Origin: CAZKRL01 sp964555295
GTDB taxonomy: Bacteria; Bacteroidota; Bacteroidia; Flavobacteriales_D; Sanyastnellaceae
Assembly: GCA_964555295.1 (NCBI GenBank)
Contig: CAZKRL010000009.1
Span: 25,659 to 89,658, forward strand
Length of the DNA: 64,000 nucleotides
Reading direction: 5' to 3'
Shown: piece by piece, positions 26,766 to 34,413 of the stretch
Numbering within the stretch: position 1 is the first letter of the stretch
Layout of the letters: each line of letters begins with the position of its first letter
Program-made: the position numbers and the translations under genes
The notes under the pieces: generated by a model
Told to the model about the DNA's origin: nothing
What the model saw: only the letters and a program-made list of their open reading frames with translations
Databases searched by the model: none

Positions 26766-27050
26766 TCAATCACCATAATCTGTGAGAATATCAACAACAA
26801 AAATGCTATCGCCTTCCGTGAAGAAGAACAGTTTGTAGTTGAGAATAATTGCCACTCTAATATCTCTTTCACCGATCATACCAATGGAAACTCCGGGAGT
26901 TCCGGGTCGCTGGTTAAGTAAGTGTATTCGCTGAAGCAATCTCTTCCGCGTTCGTTCGCCTGCGATGAGAGATGCCTGTTGCAATTCTGTTACAAGGTGT
27001 CGCATAGATTCAACGGCACTTGACGAAAACAATACGCTGCGCTTTGACAT
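26766..27050 (-). CDS. Orphan RelE/ParE-family toxin-like protein
   Basis: 94 residues from the ATG at 27050. The fold pattern fits the RelE/ParE superfamily: an N-terminal strand (SKRSVLFSSSAVESMRHL), a helical hairpin rich in Arg/Lys (AGERTRKRLLQRIHLLNQRP), then strands DIRVAIILNYKLFFFTEGDS and IFVVDILTDYGD, where the usual Arg-x-x-Tyr core is partly kept. An active toxin would be a ribosome-dependent RNase or a gyrase poison. No antitoxin gene is seen upstream or downstream, as the 187-bp gap to lpxC holds only an implausible Cys/Phe-rich extension of this frame. It may be an orphan or a domesticated protein. A -7 box was not found. Confidence 0.65.
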   Translation of the reverse strand: MSKRSVLFSSSAVESMRHLVTELQQASLIAGERTRKRLLQRIHLLNQRPGTPGVSIGMIGERDIRVAIILNYKLFFFTEGDSIFVVDILTDYGD

Positions 27051-27199
27051 GCGCGCAATATACATTGAACCAAAACAATAATAGTTAGAGGATTTGAACC
27101 AGGAGTAAACTGAAACCAATAAAAACAGCATACATTTTTTTTGACAATTGGATTGTTTATGATAATTGAATTGATTCCATTTCCAACATGCTATCGAAT

Positions 27200-27207
27200 T
27201 AGATTTG
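27200..27207 (+). promoter_or_regulatory. Candidate -7 box TAGATTTG for lpxC/fabZ
   Basis: Exact TAnnTTTG, 30 nt before the lpxC ATG at 27238, in the gap divergent from the ParE-like gene. TTG triplets at 27166-27168 and 27171-27173 are possible -33 elements, but the spacing is 26-31 nt. Confidence 0.45.
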
Positions 27208-27237
27208 TGACTTACGAAACTGATTAGTTGATAATCG

Positions 27238-28668
27238 ATGAAAAAGAATAGACAACGCACCATCATCAAAACAGTGGAACTAATGGGAGTGGGACTTCAC
27301 ACTGGTCAGAAATGTGGTGTCACACTTCATCCTGCTCCGGAAAATCACGGATATGTATTTCGATTGATCGATCATCCTGACAAGCCCAGGATTCCAGCCG
27401 ATTGCGATTTGGTTGTATCAACGCAACGTGGAACCACCCTTGAGTATAATGGTCACCGCGTGCACACCACCGAACATCTATTGGCCGCCATTTACGGAAG
27501 TATGATTGACAATATACTGATTGATGTAAGCGGACCAGAAATACCCATCATGGATGGTAGTGCAATGCCTTTTATTGCCGCGATTGAATCTTCTGGTATT
27601 CAAGAGCAGGATGCCGAGAGAGAATATTTGGTACTTGATGAAAACATAACATATGAGGACAACGAGAAGCAAATTGAAATGCTCGCTGTTCCCACAAAGG
27701 GGGGCGAATTTCGGCTTACGGTTATGGTCGATTATAACTCGCCAGTCCTCGGTACACAGCATGCTCACATGTATGAATTAGATCATTTTGTTGATGAAAT
27801 TGCACGTTGCCGAACGTTTGTTTTTCTGAAGGAATTAGCTATTCTGGCAAAGAATGGATTGATTAAGGGAGGAAGTTTGGATAATGCGATTGTTCTGGCA
27901 GAGCGGCCATATACTAAAGATGAAATCATCGAAATTACACAGCAGATTGGCAGGGAAGATTCCGACATCAGTATCAATGAGGCCGGGGTTTTGAATACCA
28001 CCAAATTACATTTTGAAAATGAACCAGCCCGACATAAACTTTTGGATATCGTTGGTGATTTGGCATTGGTAGGTCGTTTCATTCGCGGACATATTCTTGC
28101 TGCGCGACCGGGTCATTTCGGGAATGTAGAATTTGCTAAAATCCTGAAGCAAAGATTCAAGAATCAAAACAAAGGGTTACCGAAAATTGATTTGACAGCT
28201 AAGCCGCTGTTTGATATTCAGGACATCACCCGAATGTTACCTCATCGCTATCCGTTTTTACTTGTGGATCGAATCTTGGCCATGGATGCAAATAGTATTA
28301 CCGGCATGAAAAATGTTACGATGAATGAACCCTTTTTTCAAGGACATTTTCCAGGAAATCCGGTAATGCCGGGCGTTCTACAAATTGAGGCACTTGCTCA
28401 GGCGGGTGGCATCTTCGCACTTTCCCAAGTGGAAGACCCGGAGAATTACAGCACGTATTTCATGAAAATTGATGGTGTTAAGTTTAAGCAAAAAGTAGTT
28501 CCTGGAGACACCTTGATATTTCACCTTGTACTTGAAAGTCCAATACGGAGAGGGCTGGTGCACATGAAAGGTACGGTGTATGTAAATCAAAAGGAGGTTT
28601 GCGAAGCACTGATGTTGGCGCAGGTAGTGAGAGACAGAGTAAATCAGAACAATACACAAACAGCATGA
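27238..28668 (+). CDS. lpxC/fabZ: Bifunctional UDP-3-O-acyl-N-acetylglucosamine deacetylase / 3-hydroxyacyl-ACP dehydratase
   Basis: 476 residues, the fusion normal in Bacteroidota. Residues 1-310 are LpxC, the committed zinc deacetylase of lipid A synthesis: VGLHTGQKCGV, the first zinc ligand in HTTEHLLAAIYGSMIDN, and the His...Asp pair in PARHKLLDIVGDLALVG, then HILAARPGH. Residues about 325-476 are FabZ: ITRMLPHRYPFLLVDRIL with the catalytic His, and FQGHFPGNPVMPGVLQIEAL with the catalytic Glu. Fusion puts the competing hydroxyacyl-ACP uses under one polypeptide. Its stop overlaps lpxA by 4 bp. lpxD, often just upstream in this phylum, is not present here. Confidence 0.97.
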   Translation: MKKNRQRTIIKTVELMGVGLHTGQKCGVTLHPAPENHGYVFRLIDHPDKPRIPADCDLVVSTQRGTTLEYNGHRVHTTEHLLAAIYGSMIDNILIDVSGPEIPIMDGSAMPFIAAIESSGIQEQDAEREYLVLDENITYEDNEKQIEMLAVPTKGGEFRLTVMVDYNSPVLGTQHAHMYELDHFVDEIARCRTFVFLKELAILAKNGLIKGGSLDNAIVLAERPYTKDEIIEITQQIGREDSDISINEAGVLNTTKLHFENEPARHKLLDIVGDLALVGRFIRGHILAARPGHFGNVEFAKILKQRFKNQNKGLPKIDLTAKPLFDIQDITRMLPHRYPFLLVDRILAMDANSITGMKNVTMNEPFFQGHFPGNPVMPGVLQIEALAQAGGIFALSQVEDPENYSTYFMKIDGVKFKQKVVPGDTLIFHLVLESPIRRGLVHMKGTVYVNQKEVCEALMLAQVVRDRVNQNNTQTA

Positions 28669-29447
28669 TATCACCTCAAGCTCATATACATCCCGGTGCT
28701 TCCATTGGTGTGAACGTAGAAATTGGACCATTCACAACTGTGTATTCTGATGTGGTCATTGGTGAAGGGAGTTGGATTGGCCCCGGCGTAACCATAATGG
28801 ATGGCGCCCGCATCGGCAAAAACTGTAGGATATTTCCAGGTGCCGTTATTTCTGCAATTCCTCAAGATTTAAAGTTTGAGGGTGAAGCGACTACAGCCGA
28901 AATTGGTGATCATACTACAATTCGGGAATGCTGTACCATCAATCGGGGCACGCGCGACAGGAATAAAACAGTGGTTGGATCCCATTCACTGCTGATGGCG
29001 TATGTGCATATCGCGCATGATGCCATCATTGGTAATCACTGTATTATCGCTAACTCTGCGAACATCGCGGGTCACGTTACCGTGGAAGATTGGGTAATTA
29101 TTGAAGGTGTTGTAGCGATACAACAATTTGTCAGGGTGGGCCAACATGCTTTCATTGCAGGCGGAAGTTTGGTCAGAAAGAATGTTCCACCTTACGTCAA
29201 AGCTGCAAGAGAGCCGCTCAGTTTTGCCGGCGTAAACACAGTCGGTCTGAGAAGGAGAAATTTCGACAATGGAACCATTGCACACATCGAAGACATATAC
29301 CGCATGATTTATGTTCATAATAACAATATGACCCGTGCGCTTCATGCAGCCGACATGGAATTGCCAAGGACTGCGGAGAAATCCATCATCCTTGACTTCA
29401 TTAAAGAAAGCGATAAGGGCATTATTCGCGGTCCCCAAGGAGTTTGA
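28665..29447 (+). CDS. lpxA: Acyl-ACP--UDP-N-acetylglucosamine O-acyltransferase
   Basis: 260 residues, normal length. It acylates UDP-GlcNAc at the 3-position, the first step of lipid A synthesis. The left-handed beta-helix hexapeptide repeats run from residue 1 (MISPQAHIHPGASIGVNVEI; GPFTTVYSDVVIGEGSWIGP) to about 190. The catalytic His is in MAYVHIAHDAIIGNHCIIAN. The helical C-terminal bundle follows (GLRRRNFDN onward). The ATG at 28665 overlaps the lpxC/fabZ stop (ATGA). Although the open frame extends back to 28599 within lpxC/fabZ, the conserved protein starts at MISPQ. Confidence 0.96.
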   Translation: MISPQAHIHPGASIGVNVEIGPFTTVYSDVVIGEGSWIGPGVTIMDGARIGKNCRIFPGAVISAIPQDLKFEGEATTAEIGDHTTIRECCTINRGTRDRNKTVVGSHSLLMAYVHIAHDAIIGNHCIIANSANIAGHVTVEDWVIIEGVVAIQQFVRVGQHAFIAGGSLVRKNVPPYVKAAREPLSFAGVNTVGLRRRNFDNGTIAHIEDIYRMIYVHNNNMTRALHAADMELPRTAEKSIILDFIKESDKGIIRGPQGV

Positions 29448-30085
29448 CCTTGAAGATTTGTCTCCATCATATAGGAAAAAGATACTCGGCTCAATGGATA
29501 TTTCGCAATGTCAATTGGGAGCTTTCCGCGGGCAAATGCTATTCTATTTTGGGCAATAATGGTTCTGGAAAATCCACCTTGTTACAAATCATTTCTGGTT
29601 ATATAACGCCTTCAGAAGGAAGTATACAATGGCATCTTTTATCTGGACCAACAACTCGCGAAGATTTATATAAACATGTGTCCTTTTGTACACCGCCCAC
29701 TCAGTTACATAGCGAATGGACCATTTCTGAAAACATAGATTTTCATCTGCGGTTTAAGCGTGTGACGATACAAAAAAGCGAGTTACTTCTAACTGCAATG
29801 CTAGAAAATCATGCGGATAAAAAATTCCGCAATCTTTCCAGCGGAATGCAACAACGGTTGAAATTGGTTCTTGCGTGTTACACCGACTGCGAGCTATTAC
29901 TACTTGATGAACCATGCTCGCATCTCGATTCAAATGGAATTATATGGTACAAGAAACTTTTGGAAACATCTGTGAAAAATAAAATAGTGGTCATCGCTTC
30001 TAACTCGCATAAAGATGAAACGTTTTTATGCGCTGAGAATTTCTCGATAGAGCATGGTCAAACCAAATTCGGCGGTGCTTCCTGA
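29444..30085 (+). CDS. ABC transporter ATP-binding protein (CcmA-like candidate)
   Basis: 213 residues, a single stand-alone ATPase domain. Walker A is SILGNNGSGKSTLLQII near residue 34, the signature is RNLSSGMQQRLKLVLA, and Walker B is CELLLLDEPCSHLDSNG. It starts at TTG (29444, overlapping the lpxA stop) or the TTG six bases later; no ATG is suitable. No permease is adjacent. Its small size and organisation are compatible with CcmA, the ATPase for the CcmB permease encoded at 41011-41673, which otherwise has no ATPase in this window. Other simple exporter ATPases look similar, so this pairing is an inference. It overlaps the convergent DUF4301 gene by 28 bp. Confidence 0.8.
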   Translation: MTLKICLHHIGKRYSAQWIFRNVNWELSAGKCYSILGNNGSGKSTLLQIISGYITPSEGSIQWHLLSGPTTREDLYKHVSFCTPPTQLHSEWTISENIDFHLRFKRVTIQKSELLLTAMLENHADKKFRNLSSGMQQRLKLVLACYTDCELLLLDEPCSHLDSNGIIWYKKLLETSVKNKIVVIASNSHKDETFLCAENFSIEHGQTKFGGAS

Positions 30086-31569
30086 TGTCCTGCCCGCAGA
30101 AGATCATTGACCGTCTTTACCGGATTGAATGTTGAAACAGGCACCTCTACAAACACCGTATTCCAATGCGCCATTGACCCATTCCATAAACCCGGGTGTT
30201 CAAGTGCCTTTATTACATGACCTTCGTAAAACTTCTCCGAGACGAAGCCTGAGGTTCGATCTATGAATTGATTCAGATCATAATTTTTACCATGTCGGTC
30301 GCGTATAGAGCAAACAATATCTACCGGATTGAAGTGGGTTGCATTAGCAAATATTCTCGATTGTTGAACGTCATCCAAATCGAGCTGACTTTTCTCAGCG
30401 ATCTGCTTTGTCAGGTATCCGCCTGGCATTCTAATCCAAAATGGACCGCCCCCGGGTTCGCCTTCATTTCGCACCATCCCACAAACGCGCAGCGGACGAT
30501 CCAACCGCTGTCGTGCGAAATGTAAAAGCTCTGCCTCCCCTACTCCATATGGAATCCCCGGCTGAAACCAAACTTGTATGAACTCCAACGCTGACTCGAT
30601 ATCTACCATCCTACCAAGTTCCAAAACTTCTAGATAGTAATCCATCTGCTTTCGAAGTTCAATAAGAAGTCCAGCAAGTACCTGCTTATAAAACACCGTT
30701 TCAGGAAACAAATGCTGGCCACATACATTATCTATATTCTTGATGAAGATAATGTCAGCATCCAGCTTTGAAAGATTGGAAATCAAGCTACCATGACCAC
30801 CAGGTCTAAATAGTATCTCCCCATTTGAAGTTCGATACAGATCATTGGATTTAGTTAGCGAAGGTGTATCAGTGTCTATGCCTTGTTCGCTGTAAGTAAT
30901 TTCGATATGCTCATAGGGAAATGACTTCAACTTATCCTCAAAGTATCCTTGCACCCAGCGCGTATTTTGTGGCGCCAGGGTAAAATGAATTCTGCATCTT
31001 CCATCAGATTGCTTGGCATATGCCATGGCCTCATGTATATGCTCATCAAATGCAGTGCGAGATTCATCACCATTCTGATGAAATATCACCATTCCTTTGA
31101 GCTGACTATCATAGTTCAAACCTTCCCCGGAAAGAATAAAGGAAAAGATTTCATGCCATTTATCATGCTCAATCAATTCATTCAAATCCAAGTCTCTCGC
31201 AGCCAGTTTTGATTTCAGTTCATCAAAAAAGGGAAATCTTGAGAAATTAAGAATAAACTCTTCCGTAGATTCTCCCACATCAATTGTATCGAACGACTTG
31301 AGGTGTTTGAACATCCTGCTGGCTGCACCTGAGGCAGGTACAAATTTCAGCTTCGAATAGGATGCGCCTTCACGCTGATACAGGTTTACTAAACGGTTTG
31401 CCTCTGCTGCGCTCAAAACCATTATGCCATCACCTGCTGTGCATGGCCGATCCAATCTCCAATGCTGAGTGGAGTGAATAAAACCACTGATCATTCTTTC
31501 AAAATCATCAGTTCTATAACCCCGTTGTTTAATTTGCTCTAGATCCTTGTTTGCTAAATTAAAATTCAT
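30058..31569 (-). CDS. DUF4301 family protein
   Basis: 503 residues. The N-terminal region (LEQIKQRGYRTDDFERMISG, and LKFVPASGAASRMFKHLKSF near residue 75) and the block LFRPGGHGSLISNLSKLDAD are typical of DUF4301, a Bacteroidota family with no characterised role. GGHGSL and IIFIKNIDNVCG suggest a nucleotidyltransferase-like (UDP-sugar pyrophosphorylase) fold; I infer sugar-nucleotide or phosphate binding. C-terminal segments (GGGPFWIRMPGGYLTKQIAE, ATHFNPVDIVCSIRDRHG, YEGHVIKALEHPGLWNGSMA) are conserved-looking. It ends overlapping the ABC ATPase and is followed upstream by an Hpt gene. Confidence 0.85.
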   Translation of the reverse strand: MNFNLANKDLEQIKQRGYRTDDFERMISGFIHSTQHWRLDRPCTAGDGIMVLSAAEANRLVNLYQREGASYSKLKFVPASGAASRMFKHLKSFDTIDVGESTEEFILNFSRFPFFDELKSKLAARDLDLNELIEHDKWHEIFSFILSGEGLNYDSQLKGMVIFHQNGDESRTAFDEHIHEAMAYAKQSDGRCRIHFTLAPQNTRWVQGYFEDKLKSFPYEHIEITYSEQGIDTDTPSLTKSNDLYRTSNGEILFRPGGHGSLISNLSKLDADIIFIKNIDNVCGQHLFPETVFYKQVLAGLLIELRKQMDYYLEVLELGRMVDIESALEFIQVWFQPGIPYGVGEAELLHFARQRLDRPLRVCGMVRNEGEPGGGPFWIRMPGGYLTKQIAEKSQLDLDDVQQSRIFANATHFNPVDIVCSIRDRHGKNYDLNQFIDRTSGFVSEKFYEGHVIKALEHPGLWNGSMAHWNTVFVEVPVSTFNPVKTVNDLLRAGHQEAPPNLV

Positions 31570-31576
31570 ACCATCA

Positions 31577-31936
31577 CTAATTATCCTGGCGTGCCAGATA
31601 CATTTCTAAACTGGAAGTACAAAGCTTCAGCTTATCTCTGAGGAGTTGAATTTTTTCTTCCATGTTTTCATACCTACCTGCCTTACCGCTCAATTCAATA
31701 TCTATCAATATTATCTCCAATTCCTTTAGACCCAACATAGAAGTTGAACTCTTCGATTTGTGTGCGAGGGGATGAATCGCGTCAAATTTCCCCTCCCTCA
31801 GATTTCTCTCCATCATCCTCACATATTCCGGAACCTGCTGGAGGAATAACTCTACAATATGCACTACCAAAGCTCTATTTCCCTGAAAAACTTGGTTGAG
31901 GTAGGAAAGATCATATGATTGCGCATCGCCTGCCAT
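31577..31936 (-). CDS. Stand-alone histidine phosphotransfer (Hpt) protein
   Basis: 119 residues, all helical. The phospho-accepting histidine is His59 in IHPLAHKSKSSTSMLGLKEL, the canonical AHxLKG-like block. N-terminal helices begin YDLSYLNQVFQGNRALVVHI. Such proteins relay phosphoryl groups from hybrid histidine kinases to a response regulator. No kinase or receiver domain occurs in this window, so its partners are encoded elsewhere. It lies 7 bp upstream of the DUF4301 gene on the same strand and diverges from galE. Confidence 0.9.
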   Translation of the reverse strand: MAGDAQSYDLSYLNQVFQGNRALVVHIVELFLQQVPEYVRMMERNLREGKFDAIHPLAHKSKSSTSMLGLKELEIILIDIELSGKAGRYENMEEKIQLLRDKLKLCTSSLEMYLARQDN

Positions 31937-31967
31937 GAGATAAAAGTAATCCGATTTATCAAGTGAA

Positions 31968-33020
31968 ATGACGTTGTCTCACAAATTGCGCATTAAAATT
32001 GTGGGCGTGAGAAATGTTTTGGTTACCGGCGGTGCCGGGTATATTGGCACACACACAGTAGTTGCTCTGTTGGAGAATGGTTACAACCCCATCATAGTCG
32101 ATAATTTTTCAAACTCCTTACCCGCCATAATGCCAAGACTTGAAGAGCGATGTGGTCGGTCTGTTATTCTGCACGAGTTAGACTGTTGTGACGCGACAGC
32201 ATTAATTAAAATTGCCAGACAGTATGAGTGTAGCGCGGTTATACATTTTGCTGCATTTAAGGCAGTTGGTGAGTCTGTTGAACATCCCATCAAATACTAT
32301 CACAATAATCTCACTTCGATGTCGGCGGTTATTGAATGCATGTATAACTGTGGTATAAAGGATTTGGTTTTTAGCAGTAGTTGCACCGTATACGGTCAGC
32401 CAGATGTTATGCCAGTCAATGAACACACGCCGATGCTTCCGGCAGCTTCACCATATGGTTATACCAAACAGATATGCGAGAAAATGCTCTTGGATGTTCA
32501 CCACTCCACGAGGCCATTGAATGTTGCAATTCTCCGTTACTTCAATCCCGTTGGGGCCGATGCCAGCGGCATGATTGGAGAGCTGCCTCTCGGAACACCC
32601 AACAACTTGTTGCCTTACGTTGCTCAAACCGCAGCGGGCATCAGAGAAATATTGACTGTTTTCGGAAATGATTACAATACACCAGACGGCAGCTGCATCC
32701 GCGATTTCATTCATGTTAGTGATCTCGCTGATGCTCACGTTGCATCATTGAATTGGCTTGAACATCAATCTGGTTCAATTGAAATTTTCAACCTTGGACA
32801 AGGTAAAGGAAACAGCGTACTTGAAGTGATTGAAACTTTTAAACGCGTTAATGGCGTTCATGTGCCACATCGAATTGGTAGTCGCCGAAGCGGGGATATT
32901 GAAAAAATTTGGGCTTCGGCTGATAAGGCCGCACAAATACTCGGATGGAAAACCCTCCGGAACCTCGATGATGCAGTGAGAGACTCATGGGTTTGGCAAT
33001 TGAACTTGCCCACATTGTAA
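31968..33020 (+). CDS. galE: UDP-glucose 4-epimerase
   Basis: 350 residues. NAD-binding signature VLVTGGAGYIGTHTVVALLE; active-site SSSCTVYGQP and the catalytic Tyr-x-x-x-Lys in PYGYTKQICEKML; C-terminal SDLADAHVASLNWL and FNLGQGKGNSVLEVI; ending HRIGSRRSGDIEKIWA. It interconverts UDP-glucose and UDP-galactose (or the GlcNAc/GalNAc pair), supplying sugars for surface glycans. Start codon is uncertain: the ATG at 31968 gives 13 extra residues, while a GTG at 32007 would begin exactly at the usual N-terminus (VRNVLVTGGAG). Confidence 0.95.
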   Translation: MTLSHKLRIKIVGVRNVLVTGGAGYIGTHTVVALLENGYNPIIVDNFSNSLPAIMPRLEERCGRSVILHELDCCDATALIKIARQYECSAVIHFAAFKAVGESVEHPIKYYHNNLTSMSAVIECMYNCGIKDLVFSSSCTVYGQPDVMPVNEHTPMLPAASPYGYTKQICEKMLLDVHHSTRPLNVAILRYFNPVGADASGMIGELPLGTPNNLLPYVAQTAAGIREILTVFGNDYNTPDGSCIRDFIHVSDLADAHVASLNWLEHQSGSIEIFNLGQGKGNSVLEVIETFKRVNGVHVPHRIGSRRSGDIEKIWASADKAAQILGWKTLRNLDDAVRDSWVWQLNLPTL

Positions 33021-33126
33021 ACGGCATTTTTTATGTCACTGCGGAATCATTTCGGGTTAGTTACCGGTGCTTTATTTCCCCTGAATACCAGCGCTGTCAA
33101 AATCGGTCAATAGTTAAGCCGACATC

Positions 33127-34413
33127 TTGTATAATTTTACCACATTGAGCAAAGATTGGGCTAAAGTGAATAATCAAGAACAAATCCATTGGCGCAAACG
33201 CGTTGAGGCCGAACTCAAAGGCAAATCCTTTGATTCACTTATTCAAAGGATTGGTGAACAGGAAATTCAGCCTATGTATTTCGACCATGAACACATCGCG
33301 CCGAGCAATGCTCAAAATGCTTGGCATATTCATGAGGAATTCACTGGTACCGATGCCAAAGGCCTGAATGCTCAGATATTACTTGCTCTTCAGGGAGGTG
33401 CACAATCCATTGGTATTCCTTACATAGCTGGCGAAATGCACCAACTGCTGAAGGATGTTTTTGTTGAATATGTGCAAGTTCATTTGCGTGGTGTTTCTGA
33501 TTTTCATGCGTGCTTGAAGGAAATGGCAGACCTTCTGAAACAACGGCAACTGAATTATAATGCATGGCAAGGTAGCTTAGATGTTAACCCGGTTCAGTGC
33601 AACAGTGCTGCCATTCAGGAGTTGCATGACAACTGGAAGAACACCTTCACCCGTGTACGTTTTTTTGCCATCGATAGCTCAGCCATTCACGACACCGGGG
33701 TAGATCCAACTGCTGAGCTGGTGCATTTGCTATGGCATTCAAATGTTGCTCTCGATGCACTTACAAACGCAGGATTATCCACCGATGACGCCTCTGCTAT
33801 GATGCACTGGCGCATGGGTATTGGCACCGACTTTATCACCGAAACCGCCAAGTTTCGGTCATGGAGAGTATTGTGGGACGCACTCATCCGCGCCTATCAT
33901 CCGCAACACAACTGTTCCGCTCATACCATTGTGCATGCCCATATGAGCAGCGCTGAATACTCATTACGCGATACCCACAACAACCTATTGCGTATTTCTA
34001 CTGCAGTATTATCAGCTGCGCTCGGCGGTGCGCAATTCATCTCAGCGGATGCATACACGCAACTCAGCGCAGAAGTAAGTGCAGGCGATCGCAGGATCAC
34101 GCGCAACATTCAACATCTCCTGATTGAAGAGGGCTCGATGAATCAATACCTCGATGCTGCCGACGGTGCTCATTATTTTGAAGCAACAACGGAAGCGTTG
34201 GCTCATGAAGCATGGTCAAGATTCAAATTCATCGTGCAACAGGGAGAAGATGCACTGTACGCATACCTCAATGAATCGGCGTGGCGACGAAAAGAAGAAA
34301 TTCTCACCGGAAAACATGTCGTTGTGGGCAGTAATAAATACATCGATTCATCTAAAAAAATTTCAGCCACACCAGAGGCCACACATATTTCCGCGGTGGC
34401 AGAACGAACATGA
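33127..34413 (+). CDS. mutA: Methylmalonyl-CoA mutase small (beta) subunit
   Basis: 428 residues. It opens YNFTTLSKDWAKVNNQEQIH and contains WRKRVEAELKGKSFDSLI, then a barrel resembling the mutase fold (LDALTNAGLSTDDASAMMHW, RMGIGTDFITETAKFRSWRV, VHAHMSSAEYSLRDTHNNLL). As a B12-less subunit it pairs with MutB, which isomerises methylmalonyl-CoA and succinyl-CoA. mutB normally follows; here mutS2-like DNA follows with a 4-bp overlap. The start is TTG at 33127: an in-frame stop lies at 33115-33117 and no ATG precedes the conserved part. A C-terminal HisSer-rich tail replaces the cobalamin domain. Confidence 0.88.
   Translation: MYNFTTLSKDWAKVNNQEQIHWRKRVEAELKGKSFDSLIQRIGEQEIQPMYFDHEHIAPSNAQNAWHIHEEFTGTDAKGLNAQILLALQGGAQSIGIPYIAGEMHQLLKDVFVEYVQVHLRGVSDFHACLKEMADLLKQRQLNYNAWQGSLDVNPVQCNSAAIQELHDNWKNTFTRVRFFAIDSSAIHDTGVDPTAELVHLLWHSNVALDALTNAGLSTDDASAMMHWRMGIGTDFITETAKFRSWRVLWDALIRAYHPQHNCSAHTIVHAHMSSAEYSLRDTHNNLLRISTAVLSAALGGAQFISADAYTQLSAEVSAGDRRITRNIQHLLIEEGSMNQYLDAADGAHYFEATTEALAHEAWSRFKFIVQQGEDALYAYLNESAWRRKEEILTGKHVVVGSNKYIDSSKKISATPEATHISAVAERT

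Noticed and set aside
27051..27269. Upstream extension of the ParE-like frame
   Set aside because: The extra 73 residues are Cys/Phe/Trp-rich and unlike a folded domain, and the start would overlap lpxC. The ATG at 27050 is preferred.
28986..29438. Antisense open frame of 150 codons inside lpxA
   Set aside because: Antisense to the repeated lpxA hexapeptide codons; no plausible start region.
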